64,000 nucleotides of DNA from an uncultured Acetatifactor sp. GTDB lineage: Bacteria > Bacillota > Clostridia > Lachnospirales > Lachnospiraceae. Under the pieces are notes generated by a model that worked only from the letters and a program-made list of their open reading frames with translations, ran no database searches and was not told the origin of the DNA. The stretch covers positions 12,692-76,691 of the forward strand of contig CAKSAN010000016.1 of NCBI GenBank assembly GCA_934436435.1, written 5' to 3'. Of this stretch, positions 52,729-62,317 are shown piece by piece. The translations under genes and the position numbers were made by a program. Positions within the stretch are counted from its first letter, which is position 1; each line of letters opens with the position of its first letter.

Positions 52729-54831
52729 ATGGCAGCAAAAAGCGGCAGTTTATCAATTAACAGTGAAAACATATTTCCAATCATTAAAAAGTGGTTGTAT
52801 TCCGACCACGACATTTTCTACAGAGAGCTGATCTCCAACGGCTGTGATGCCGTGACCAAGCTGAAAAAACTGGACATGATGGGAGAATACACCCTGCCCG
52901 AAGGTTATAAGGGACGTGTGGATGTCATCGTGGATCCCGAGAAGAAGACACTGACCTTCAAGGATAACGGTCTGGGCATGACCGCCGACGAAGTGGAAGA
53001 GTATATCAACCAGATCGCATTTTCCGGTGCTACGGATTTCATTGAAAAATATAAGGACAAGAGCAATTCCGACCAGATCATCGGTCATTTCGGACTGGGC
53101 TTCTATTCCGCATTTATGGTAGCGGATGAGGTACATATCGATACATTATCCTACAAGGACGGCGCCAAGGCAGTGCACTGGGAGTGCGATGGCGGCACCG
53201 AGTTCTCCATGGAAGACGGAGATAAGACCGATGTCGGTACGACCATTACCCTGTTTTTAAATGAAGATTGTCTGGAGTTCTGTAATGAGTACAAGGCCCG
53301 TGAGGTAGTGAAGAAATATTGTTCCTTCATGCCAACCGAGATCTATCTGTCCAAGGCGAACACCAGGGAGACCCAGATCATCCAGGAAGAGGAAAAGCTT
53401 CCCGATGATGAGGTGCTGGAAGAGATCGAGCCGGAGAAGAAGGAAGCAGCAGAAGGTGAGAATGCGGAGGAAAAAGCCGCAGAAGAGCCTAAGAAGCTGA
53501 AGATCAGAAAGCGTCCCGAGCTGATCAACGAGACGCACCCTCTGTGGACCAAGCATCCCAACGAGTGCACGAAGGAAGAATATCTGGACTTCTACCGTAA
53601 GGTATTCCAGGATTACAAGGAGCCTCTGTTCTGGATCCACCTGAACATGGATTATCCCTTCAATCTGAAAGGTATCCTGTACTTCCCGAAGATCAACATG
53701 GAATATGAGTCCATCGAAGGTACCATCAAGCTGTACAACAATCAGGTATTTATTGCAGATAACATCAAGGAAGTCATTCCGGAATTCCTGCTGTTGTTAA
53801 AGGGTGTCATCGACTGCCCGGATCTGCCTCTGAATGTATCCAGAAGTGCATTGCAGAACGACGGATTTGTCAAGAAGATCGTCGAGTACATTACTAAGAA
53901 GGTAGCGGACAAGCTGGCCGGTATGTGCAAGACCGACAAGGAAGAGTACGACAAGTACTGGGATGACATCAGTCCCTTCATCAAGTTCGGCTGCCTGAAG
54001 GATGACAAGTTCTGTGAGAAGATGAATGATTATATCCTCTTTAAGAATCTGGACGGCAAGTATCTGACTCTGCCCGAGTGTCTGGAGATCAAGCCTCAGG
54101 ATGAGGAAGAGAACAAGGAAAATGCCGTGGACGAGAACGGCAACAAGGTAGAAGCCGAAGTCGTAGAGGACAAGGCAGGAGATGAGGCTTCTGAAGAGAA
54201 TGCCGAAGAAGAGAAGAAGGAGAAGATCATCTACTATGTAACGGATGAACAGCAGCAGAGCCAGTACATTAATATGTTCAAGGCTGCCAAGATGGATGCT
54301 GTGATCCTGACCCACAATATCGATCAGCCCTTCATCTCCCAGTTGGAGCAGAAGAACGAAGGAATCAAGTTCCAGCGTATCGATGCGGATGTGACCGATG
54401 CCCTGAAGTCCAAGACTTCCAAGAAGACCGAAAAAGAGATGGAAGAGCAGGCAGAGAGCATCAGCAAGCTGATGAAGAAAGCTCTGAAGAATGACAAGAT
54501 TACTATCAAGGTAGAGAAGCTGAAGAACAAGAAGATCTCTTCCATGATCACTCTGTCCGAAGAGAGCAGACGTATGCAGGATATGATGAAGATGTACTCC
54601 ATGCCCGGTATGGATATGAGTGCTTTCGGCGGTGAGGGCGAGACCCTGATCCTGAATGCCAACCATCCTCTGGTACAGTATATTACCGAGCACCAGGACG
54701 GCGAGAACGCAGAAATGATCTGTGAGCAGCTGTATGATCTGGCAAAACTCCAGCATGCACCCCTGTCCGCCGATGCCATGACCAAGTTCGTGGCAAGAAG
54801 CAACGACATTATGATGCTGCTGACCAAATAG
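52729..54831 (+). CDS. htpG: Hsp90-family chaperone HtpG with charged inserts
   Basis: The 700-residue chaperone has the N-terminal ATP-binding GHKL domain (ELISNGCDAVTKL, DNGLGMTADEVEEYINQIAFSGATDFI, GHFGLGFYSAFMVAD), the middle domain (ILYFPKINMEYESIEGTIKLYNNQVFIAD, LNVSRSALQND) and a C-terminal dimer domain. It is about 70 residues longer than usual bacterial HtpG because of two acidic, Lys/Glu-rich inserts: one between N and middle domains (about 220-265) and one near 460-510. The first sits where eukaryotic Hsp90 has its charged linker. ATG 52729 follows AAAAGGA with 10-base spacing. CIRCE upstream indicates HrcA-controlled heat induction. Confidence 0.95.
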   Translation: MAAKSGSLSINSENIFPIIKKWLYSDHDIFYRELISNGCDAVTKLKKLDMMGEYTLPEGYKGRVDVIVDPEKKTLTFKDNGLGMTADEVEEYINQIAFSGATDFIEKYKDKSNSDQIIGHFGLGFYSAFMVADEVHIDTLSYKDGAKAVHWECDGGTEFSMEDGDKTDVGTTITLFLNEDCLEFCNEYKAREVVKKYCSFMPTEIYLSKANTRETQIIQEEEKLPDDEVLEEIEPEKKEAAEGENAEEKAAEEPKKLKIRKRPELINETHPLWTKHPNECTKEEYLDFYRKVFQDYKEPLFWIHLNMDYPFNLKGILYFPKINMEYESIEGTIKLYNNQVFIADNIKEVIPEFLLLLKGVIDCPDLPLNVSRSALQNDGFVKKIVEYITKKVADKLAGMCKTDKEEYDKYWDDISPFIKFGCLKDDKFCEKMNDYILFKNLDGKYLTLPECLEIKPQDEEENKENAVDENGNKVEAEVVEDKAGDEASEENAEEEKKEKIIYYVTDEQQQSQYINMFKAAKMDAVILTHNIDQPFISQLEQKNEGIKFQRIDADVTDALKSKTSKKTEKEMEEQAESISKLMKKALKNDKITIKVEKLKNKKISSMITLSEESRRMQDMMKMYSMPGMDMSAFGGEGETLILNANHPLVQYITEHQDGENAEMICEQLYDLAKLQHAPLSADAMTKFVARSNDIMMLLTK

Positions 54832-54849
54832 CGAATCAGACAGAACGGA

Positions 54850-54888
54850 AAAACTTCCGGCAGAAGATAATTTTGCCGGAAGTTTTTT
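54850..54888 (+). terminator. Rho-independent terminator after htpG
   Basis: AAAACTTCCGGCA (54850-54862) pairs with TGCCGGAAGTTTT (54874-54886) with T following. Confidence 0.88.
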
Positions 54889-54889
54889 A

Positions 54890-55126
54890 TTGGGAAATTT
54901 TATTCCTACGGGCAGAACCCTGGAGGCGGAGGGAAAAGCCCAGAAGCTTCCATTTCCTTTATCCATGAGTATCGGAACCGTAGTGACAGATCCGGAATCC
55001 GACCAGACCTTTGCCGATTACATCAAAGTAGCGGACAGCCGGATGTACGAGGAAAAGGTACAGAAACGGGTCACAAGAAAAATAGTTCTGAAGGATCAGG
55101 CAGCGGCCAGGGATAAAAAAGTATAA
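54890..55126 (+). pseudogene. C-terminal fragment of a GGDEF protein
   Basis: About 78 codons remain. FPLSMSIGTVVTDPES and ADYIKVADSRMYEEK are the conserved end of a GGDEF domain (SIG and A-x-MYxxK motifs). The GGDEF motif itself and everything before it are gone, and no ribosome site precedes the frame. It cannot be a working cyclase. A remnant of a deleted or rearranged diguanylate cyclase gene directly after htpG. Confidence 0.75.
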
Positions 55127-55304
55127 AAATGATATAAAATCCAAGAAGTTTATGTGGAATATGCACAAACTGAAAAAGTACCGGAAAAAAAGTACTGACA
55201 TTTGTTGAAAAAAGGTTCACGGAATATTGTAATCCGGAACAAGGAGTGCTATTCTTTGAATGGGCAGAAAAAAGCCTAAAAAACGAATGAGGAGGAATCC
55301 CGGA

Positions 55305-57044
55305 ATGAACAACAAAAAACTGAGCTTTTTCGGAAAAAAGCTCGCAAAGACTGTATCCACAGTGTTGGTTCTGGCAATGCTGGTAGGAACTACCGTATCT
55401 GCAAAGACCACTACTCCCAAGGATGTATTCGATGCAAATTACTATTCCCAGACTTACAGTGATCTGAACGCTGCTTTTGGTAAAGATGCCAAGGCACTGT
55501 ACAATCATTATGTAAAGTTTGGACAGAAAGAGCAGCGCGTATTTACCGAGCTGATCGATCTGAAGAAGTACAGAGAGGCATATGCTGATCTGAACGCTGC
55601 TTTCGGTGATAACTGGAACGCATACTTAAATCACTATGTAACCTTTGGCATCAAGGAAGGCAGAAATTCTTTCGGAACTTTTGATGCAAGAGCATACGCA
55701 GACAGATATCCTGATCTGAAGAAGGCATTTGGCTATGATGTCATGGCTCTCTACAGACACTGGCTGGCATTTGGCAGCAAGGAAGGCAGAAACTGCCATG
55801 CTGATGTTGTAGCAGCTTCTTCTAATGATTCTGATGACAATAATTGTTCCAATGACAACAACGGTTCTAACAGTGGAATCAGTGGTGGCGCAAGCATGGC
55901 AGAAGTTGATACCAGAGGTACCCTGGTTGATCCTGAGACCGGTAACGTTATTACCAATGCCGTTGTAAGATTTACCAGAATCGGTGATCTGTATGAGGCA
56001 CTTGCTTCTGTCAGCGGTAATGATGTCAGCGGCAACGATGTCAGCGGCAACGATGTCAGCGGTAATAATGCAGGCAGCAGCACTGTGACTACCGGTGACG
56101 GCTGGTATGAGGTAACGACGGATGGAAATGGTAACTATGTGATCGCTGGCCTGCCTGCCGGCAGATATGATGTAGCTGTCAGAGCTCCCGGTTACATGAC
56201 ACTGACCATGACCAATTTCGCAGTAAGTTCCGGTTCCGGTTCCTTTACAATGCCGACCTTCAATCTGCTGAGCGCTAATTGCAGTGGACAGAACGATGTT
56301 GCAGGTATTGCCAGAGATGCTGTAACAGGCCAGCCTTTGGCAAATGTAGCTGTGAATATCAGAGAAAACTGGAACAACAAAGAGGGTAACCCTATCATTT
56401 CCGTAACTACGGATGCGGATGGCCACTACAGTGTAGCTCTGGAGAGAGGTTACTACACCATCGAGTTTGCCCGTGAAGGCTATGCATCTGTATTTGTGAA
56501 TGTATTCAGCTCCAATGCATCCCGTTTCTTTGACGGAACTCTGAATCCTACCGCAACTGCTGTAGACGACACTCAGTTCCGTGTAGTTCTTACCTGGGGT
56601 GAGACACCCGAAGACCTGGATTCCCATCTGGTAGGACCTACCGTGGCAGGAGACAGCGCTGATTACTTCCATGTATATTTTGCCCACAAGATTTACTATG
56701 GTCTTGCGGACGAAATAAATGCTTCCCTGGATGTGGATGATACTTCTTCTTATGGTCCTGAGACCGTAACCGTATTCAATGTGCAGAGTGACAAGCCCTA
56801 CTATTATTCTGTACACGATTTTACCAATGGTCATAATCCTGATTCTACCGAGATGTCCTTCGCCGGTGCAAACATAAAGGTATATCAGGGCGCAACACTA
56901 ATCAAGGAGTACAACGTACCCTCTAATCAGGCCGGTAACGTATGGAATGTATTCTATGTAAAGAATAATCAGATCTATGATCAGAACGTCATTTCTTCTG
57001 ATTACGATGCTATGTTTGGTGATTATAGCGGTGTAGAATATTAA
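55305..57044 (+). CDS. Secreted repeat protein with CarbopepD-like and DUF2135-like domains
   Basis: The 579-residue product starts with a signal peptide (about 1-33, ending TVSAK). Three repeats of about 42 residues follow (DANYYSQTYSDLNAAFG..., KKYREAYADLNAAFGDN..., ARAYADRYPDLKKAFGYD..., each ending in HY/HW ... FG ... EGR or EQR), a motif found in secreted clostridial proteins. Next come a Ser/Asn spacer, two carboxypeptidase-regulatory-like beta domains (about 195-300 and 325-420) interrupted by VSGND repeats, and a C-terminal domain (LTWGETPEDLDSHLVGP) of the DUF2135-like kind. GAGGAGG with 9-base spacing marks ATG 55305. It is probably exported and surface-associated. Enzymatic function is not evident. 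Confidence 0.75.
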   Translation: MNNKKLSFFGKKLAKTVSTVLVLAMLVGTTVSAKTTTPKDVFDANYYSQTYSDLNAAFGKDAKALYNHYVKFGQKEQRVFTELIDLKKYREAYADLNAAFGDNWNAYLNHYVTFGIKEGRNSFGTFDARAYADRYPDLKKAFGYDVMALYRHWLAFGSKEGRNCHADVVAASSNDSDDNNCSNDNNGSNSGISGGASMAEVDTRGTLVDPETGNVITNAVVRFTRIGDLYEALASVSGNDVSGNDVSGNDVSGNNAGSSTVTTGDGWYEVTTDGNGNYVIAGLPAGRYDVAVRAPGYMTLTMTNFAVSSGSGSFTMPTFNLLSANCSGQNDVAGIARDAVTGQPLANVAVNIRENWNNKEGNPIISVTTDADGHYSVALERGYYTIEFAREGYASVFVNVFSSNASRFFDGTLNPTATAVDDTQFRVVLTWGETPEDLDSHLVGPTVAGDSADYFHVYFAHKIYYGLADEINASLDVDDTSSYGPETVTVFNVQSDKPYYYSVHDFTNGHNPDSTEMSFAGANIKVYQGATLIKEYNVPSNQAGNVWNVFYVKNNQIYDQNVISSDYDAMFGDYSGVEY

Positions 57045-57067
57045 TCTTTGTCCGTAACGAAGAGGCA

Positions 57068-57100
57068 AAGGCGGCAGGTATCTGTATCTGCCGCTTTTGT
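57068..57100 (+). terminator. Rho-independent terminator
   Basis: GCGGCAGGTAT (57071-57081) pairs with ATCTGCCGC (57086-57094) followed by TTTT. Confidence 0.75.
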
Positions 57101-57165
57101 TATAGAAAGTAGTACAAAACTGGAAAAGCCCGGCAGGATTCTTTTGAAAATAAAAGAGGATGATT

Positions 57166-57972
57166 ATGAAAAAGATTTGGAAGAAGATATGTAATGTCTG
57201 CCTGATGACGGGAGTCGTGCTGACGCTGTCCGCCTGTGGCAGCAAGCAAGAGCAGCAGGAGACAGCAACTGTTGTAGAAGAAAGCGTACAGCAGACTGAG
57301 GTACAGGAAGAAAGCACAGAGACAGATGACACCGGGCTTCCGGGTGCAGTGTACAGCCTGGTAAATCTGTATGCGGAAAATGGTGGCAAGGAAGTCTGTG
57401 GCTCAGGGTTTCTGGCAAAGGAAGAGAATGGCATGCTTTATATTTGTACCAATAGACATGTCATTGAGTCAGCGGACACCTGGACTGTGACATTTGCTGA
57501 CGGTACACAGGCAATCGGAAGAAAAGAAGGCTGCAGTGATGTCTTTGATGTAGGAGTAGTATCGGTCCACAGTGAGGATGTGGATGCGGAAACAGCCAGA
57601 AAGCTGGCTCCCGTCAATGTCGATATTGAGAGCTGGCTCGCCATGAGTGACGGAGAGAAAGCATGCGGAAACATCAAGGTTTATCGCATGAGCAGAGAAG
57701 GTTATACCGGAACCTGTGTCGAGGGTACGGTGGCAGGTCTTATGGAAGAGTTTGCCTATGGCAACGGTCTGAACCATACCAAGATGAATATTATCCTGGA
57801 AAGTGGAGATTCCGGTTCTGCGGTTTTTGACGAGGATGGCAATCTGCTCGCCATGGTCGTAGGTGAGGTCTATGAGACAGAGGGCAGTCCGTCGAGATGG
57901 GGCATACCTCTGGCATCTTTACTGACCAGCTATCAGGAAGTGACCGGAAAAGAGTGGGTTCCCTTATTTTAA
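57166..57972 (+). CDS. Trypsin-like serine protease lipoprotein
   Basis: The 268-residue product has a lipoprotein signal peptide with lipobox LSAC (Cys24), a Gln/Glu/Thr-rich spacer to about residue 55, and a chymotrypsin-fold protease domain. The triad is readable: His98 in CTNRHVIE, Asp128 in DVFDVGVV and Ser216 in SGDSGSAVF. No PDZ domain follows, so it is shorter than DegP/HtrA. ATG 57166 is favoured because AAAGAGG gives proper spacing; the ATG at 57160 is too close. It lies after the DUF2135-like gene and before the IS element. Likely an extracellular, membrane-tethered protease for surface proteins, unknown target. Confidence 0.87.
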   Translation: MKKIWKKICNVCLMTGVVLTLSACGSKQEQQETATVVEESVQQTEVQEESTETDDTGLPGAVYSLVNLYAENGGKEVCGSGFLAKEENGMLYICTNRHVIESADTWTVTFADGTQAIGRKEGCSDVFDVGVVSVHSEDVDAETARKLAPVNVDIESWLAMSDGEKACGNIKVYRMSREGYTGTCVEGTVAGLMEEFAYGNGLNHTKMNIILESGDSGSAVFDEDGNLLAMVVGEVYETEGSPSRWGIPLASLLTSYQEVTGKEWVPLF

Positions 57973-57997
57973 GTATTTACAATCGGAAAAAATTATG

Positions 57998-59988
57998 CTA
58001 CCTGACTTTCGTCGTTTCTCTCAAAACCTAGTACTCAGTCATCAATAAGCATGGTGAACTCAAAGATATTTTCACTCTCTTTTTCTGTCAGATACAGTGC
58101 ATCGAGATTGGTTAAACCAGTTAATTTTTTGATCTTTTCATTAACGCTTTTGTTCTGGGAAATATTGATATAGGTTCCATCGCCTTTGTCAACAACCCTG
58201 AAGTCACGCATAAAATTTACCAGATCATAGGAATTGATCTCGTTTTTGAAACATTTGATTTCCAGAATCCTTAAAAGAAACAAACTAAGGTAGCAGATTA
58301 AGAAATGCCCATAGATTGTTTCTTTTTTTTGCACATAAACAGGCCGTGCATCCAGATAAGATTTGGTGATACGGAAGGACTCTTCTATTTTCCAGAGGTT
58401 GTGATATGTGTGGTATATCTGCAGTGGTTCCATATCCAGTTCAGATGTCACCAGGAGATTGTATCCTGCGTATTTCAGATCCTCGTCAATCTTTGCCTGG
58501 TTGATTTCAATTACCGGCTTTCGGCTTTTTCCATTTTGATCTGTATTCGTGACCTGGATATATTTAACAGAATCCCCCAGATCCTCCCGTGCCATTTTTT
58601 TGTAAGTAGTATAGTTGGCGGCCTTGTCCACCATTTTCATGATCTCAGCTTTTTGTTTCTGGGCAAGGGAGGGGTTATAGGAAACGATGCGTTTTTCTTT
58701 TACGCAGAAAGAGGTCTCTTTTTCCTCACCGGTTTCAGGATCTGTTTCCTTGAATTTATAAGAAAAAGTATCCACACAGGATTTCAGGCGGAACAGGAGC
58801 TTCCCGCTTTTATCACGGTAATTCGTATAGACATTCGCATCATTCTCAAGAAGCAGCCACTGCTTTTCTTTTTCGCTCAGTCCCTTCCCATGGACAGATT
58901 TTGAAAAAATGTATCCGTCTTGAGCTTCTACGACAGCAGCATAAATGTTTCTGGCACAGTTTAATCCTTTATCTGCGACCTGCACGGTTTTTCCGGCAAC
59001 TTTATAACGTTCCTTCATCTCCTGTATGATCTTCCGGATATATGGTTTCTCTGACTCATTTCCGGGATACATCTGCATGGCAAGAGGAACCAGGTCTGCA
59101 TCCAGAAGCAGGGCCTGGCCAATGATCGGTTCAAGCCTGTTTTCCTTGGAAGGTCCTTTTTGCTTATCTTCCTTCGGAAGGTCAATTTCGAAGTAGTAGT
59201 TTGTGCAGTCAAAGAAAACACTGCTGAAGTCACGTTTGTAATGCTCTTCATAACAATGGTTGAACAGTTCGATATATTTTTTATAGGATTCTCCGATAAA
59301 AGCACAGCCATCGTAAATCTGATCTTCAGAAATAGGAACACCATGATAAAGATATGGGAAGACGGTGGATGCTGTTTTGGATTTTGAGCAGGGATAAAGG
59401 ATCCGTGCATAGATCAGTTGTGCGATCATGTCATAAAGGTCAAACTGGAATCTTTTTTGTGATGCAAGGATGTCGATTGTTTCTCTCACATTCAGTTCCG
59501 AAAGAAGAGAGGAAACAAGAAAGTATCCGATATTTTTTTCAAGCTGGACAGTGAATGCTCTGGGGCGTGTTTCATCAGCAACAGAATCCGCATGTTCTCT
59601 GTTCTTATTTGCTACATATTTCTGATAATAAGAAACCGGGTCTGGGATCTCATCAGAAATGAGATCAGAGACGTATCCAAAGCTTTCGATATTTCTGGAA
59701 CGAGGCTGTTTTTTTTCTTTGTCCCAGTAACTTTGATACATCTGCAGATAAGTACCTTTTTTCTTTTTATCCTGTCGTAAATAGTATGCCATATGCCCCT
59801 CCTAACAGAGTGCTATGTAGTACTATTGTTATACAACATATCAAAAAAATTTCAATAAAAAAATGCCCTGTAAGGACATAAAATTTTCCGATAAAATCAA
59901 GTTTTTTTGGATATAAGTGCGATTTGAAACGTATGAGGAAATTTGAAAACGTCGGAATTTTCATAGTACTACGACGGAAGACGGGTAT
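57998..59988 (-). mobile_element. IS1634-like insertion sequence
   Basis: A 585-residue transposase gene is flanked by imperfect inverted repeats: ACCTGACTTTCGTCG at 58000-58014 and its inverse CGACGGAAGACGGGT at 59972-59986 (12 of 15 match). The element would be about 2 kb. A target duplication is not obvious at the ends I chose, so the exact borders are approximate. It sits between a serine-protease gene and the broken LysM-protein gene. Confidence 0.7.
58035..59792 (-). CDS. IS1634-family transposase
   Basis: The 585-residue DDE transposase appears intact. It has FFDCTNYYFE (first Asp), VQVADKGLNCARN (second Asp) and WKIEESFRITKSYLDARPVYV (the Glu with the YREK-like block), in the order and spacing of the IS4-superfamily/IS1634 group. 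The N-terminal region (MAYYLRQDKKKKGTYLQMYQSYWD) is also typical. It reads on the minus strand, starting next to the right inverted repeat. A short hairpin lies near its start, but no frameshift is seen, so the element may still move. Confidence 0.9.
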   Translation of the reverse strand: MAYYLRQDKKKKGTYLQMYQSYWDKEKKQPRSRNIESFGYVSDLISDEIPDPVSYYQKYVANKNREHADSVADETRPRAFTVQLEKNIGYFLVSSLLSELNVRETIDILASQKRFQFDLYDMIAQLIYARILYPCSKSKTASTVFPYLYHGVPISEDQIYDGCAFIGESYKKYIELFNHCYEEHYKRDFSSVFFDCTNYYFEIDLPKEDKQKGPSKENRLEPIIGQALLLDADLVPLAMQMYPGNESEKPYIRKIIQEMKERYKVAGKTVQVADKGLNCARNIYAAVVEAQDGYIFSKSVHGKGLSEKEKQWLLLENDANVYTNYRDKSGKLLFRLKSCVDTFSYKFKETDPETGEEKETSFCVKEKRIVSYNPSLAQKQKAEIMKMVDKAANYTTYKKMAREDLGDSVKYIQVTNTDQNGKSRKPVIEINQAKIDEDLKYAGYNLLVTSELDMEPLQIYHTYHNLWKIEESFRITKSYLDARPVYVQKKETIYGHFLICYLSLFLLRILEIKCFKNEINSYDLVNFMRDFRVVDKGDGTYINISQNKSVNEKIKKLTGLTNLDALYLTEKESENIFEFTMLIDD

Positions 59989-60049
59989 ATTGTAAAACAG
60001 TATATGAAGTGATATTATTGAGACAACTAAAAACTTATGGAGGGCACAA

Positions 60050-62159
60050 ATGATGAAAAGAAATAATTTAAAAGCACTCTTTGCAGCCGCGATGGCATCT
60101 GTGATGGTAATGTCCAATGCGTTGTGCGTAGCGGCAGAGGAACCGGGTGATGTGGCAGATCCGGTAGCTGTGTTGAGCAGTGCCGATGTATCTGATGGCA
60201 ATGCGGGAACGGCTACGCCCACCCCGGCGGCGACCGCAACCCCGGCGGCAACTGCAACCCCTGCGGAAACCCCGATACCGGCGGCAACGGCTACCCCGGC
60301 GGCAGAGAAGAGTAAACTGGCGGCACCCGCGAAATTGTCATGAGGACGGAATTATACGGCATGCTGGAAAGAAGTACCGGAAGCACATGGATATTATGAT
60401 GTAGAATTGCTGCGGGACGGAGAATCTGCTTATCGGATGTCTGTTCAATATAGCTATACTTCTGAAACGCTCAGCCATGGATTGTCTGATAAGATAGATG
60501 AGAGCGGAACCTATCAATTCAGAGTACGGGCAGCAAGTGATTATGACCCGGAGACTACGGAAGACAGTGACTGGGTTTCTTCCCCTACAGTAACCTATGT
60601 AAGACCGGATGCACAGCTGAAAACCACTGCAGGCTATTGGGATGAAACGACCCCCGGATTGTTCCATTATACCAGTGTAAAGGAAGCCGGTGGATATGAT
60701 TTTAACGTATATTATAAACAGTCGGAAGATGATGAACTGATGTCTATAGGCGGAAGAATGATTACCTATGGAAAACGTACGGAGTCCGAGGACGGCTGTG
60801 ATCTGACGACTGATTTGTCGAGATATATTGAACGTAACGGTGCAGGGCTGTATTGTGTTGCAATCAGGGTATGCAGTAACGATATCGATACCATCCGAAA
60901 CAGTGAATGGGGAGAAAAGTCAGAGTTCTATGACACTACGAAAACAGCTGCAGATGTAAACACCGCATTAAAAGATGCTTTAAATAACAGTGCAACAGCG
61001 TCCGAGGCGTTGGCAACTGTGAAAGACAGCGTTTCAAAAAACACTCTGAAAACGGCAATGCAGACAGATTCCGAGACTCTGAAACAGATGAAGGAACTGG
61101 AAGACCGTTATACAAAAGAGAAAAATATCTCTGTTCAGGCTCCTGAGGTATCCGCAGCCGCAGCCTCTTATGTGGATTCCGGCAAGATCACAATGGTAGG
61201 TGCCGGTCTGAACGCAGAGTCAGGTAATGTACAGCTTTCGGTAGGAATTCCCGAGAAGCCGGAGTATATCAGTGATAAAAATTACAAAAAAACCGTGCAG
61301 CTTGCGATTGAACTGAAAAATGACGATGCTTCCATTCATGAGCTGGATGTTCCCATTACCATTACAATGCCGATTCCTCAGGGACTGGACACCAGCAGAC
61401 TGGCAATTCTGCATTATCATACAAATGGCAGTGTTGAGAGCGTTACATTGAAGAATAACGGAGATGGCACCGTGACTTTTACAGTCACCAGCTTCAGTAC
61501 TTTTGTATTTGCGGAAAAAGCGGAGACAACAGGCAGCAAATGATACGAATGTAAACGTACTGACCGGTAAAGATGTGAAGGTATCTGCGGATATTCTGAA
61601 GAAGATCGCCGGCAAGAAGGTAACGCTGGCTTTACAGGCAGGAAACGGTGTGGCTCTCAGTGTCAGCGGACGGAATAACAAGCAGATCCAGAGTGAACTG
61701 AATCTGACGGTGACCAATAAGGATACCATTCCCGCACAGGTGAAGAACGCGGTAATGGCGGGAGCGTTAAACAGTAAGAATATTCTGATCACAGAGAATA
61801 GTCCTTTGCAGGCAAGAGTCAGCCTTCATGTAGGATTTGCGGCAGAGTATGCCGGAAAGTATGCAAACCTGTATTACTTTGATGCAAAGAGCGGACAGAT
61901 GAAACTGGTGGGAAGCTATCAGATCAATAAGGACGGTCAGTCAATGTTTGCTCTGACACACGGCGGACAGTATGTGGTCACTGTTACCAATACCGCATCA
62001 AAGGCAGTTGTGACAGATGGCTATACGGTGGTGCCCGGTGACACCATGTCACGCATTGCCGTAAAGTTAGGGACCACGCTGAAGGCATTAAAGGCAGCCA
62101 ATCCCCAGATCGCGGATATGAATAAGATTCATCCGGGTCAGGTGATCAACGTTCGATAA
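60050..62159 (+). pseudogene. Secreted FN3/LysM-type protein, broken by a stop and a frameshift
   Basis: The gene begins with a signal peptide and an Ala/Thr/Pro spacer (TPTPAATATPAATATP). An in-frame TGA at 60341-60343 (codon 98) interrupts it where the flanking sequence (APAKLS-stop-GRNYTACW) strongly suggests a former Trp codon. The same frame then continues as an FN3-like domain to 61543. There, after FAEKAETTGS, the frame shifts by one base, and the remaining part (NDTNVNVLTGKDVKVSAD ... ending in a LysM domain, YTVVPGDTMSRIAVKLGTT) runs to 62159. Full length would be about 700 residues. Unless recoding or restart occurs it makes no complete product. The IS element lies 62 bases upstream. 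Confidence 0.82.
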
Positions 62160-62187
62160 ATCGAAAAGTTTATTTTAAACATGCAAA

Positions 62188-62224
62188 AAGAAGTGTGACT
62201 GTAATACAGTGACACTTCTTTTTT
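62188..62224 (+). terminator. Rho-independent terminator
   Basis: AAGAAGTGTGACTGT (62188-62202) pairs with ACAGTGACACTTCTT (62206-62220) with one mismatch, followed by T. Confidence 0.85.
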
Positions 62225-62317
62225 GCGTAGTATTCAGAGATTGAAATAAAAAGCAGTCACATATTTCCTATATTACGCATATCCTGTAAGGAACATTTAT
62301 TGCGACAGGAAGGACGC

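Noticed and set aside
53797-54966. Long minus-strand open frame across htpG
   Set aside because: It is antisense to the well-supported HtpG gene; its Leu/Gln-rich translation is the mirror of Lys/Glu-rich sense codons, with no start signal.
60341-60343. Programmed selenocysteine or Trp decoding of TGA in the LysM-type gene
   Set aside because: No SECIS-like hairpin is seen just after the TGA, all other Trp codons nearby are TGG, and a second lesion further on points to simple decay.
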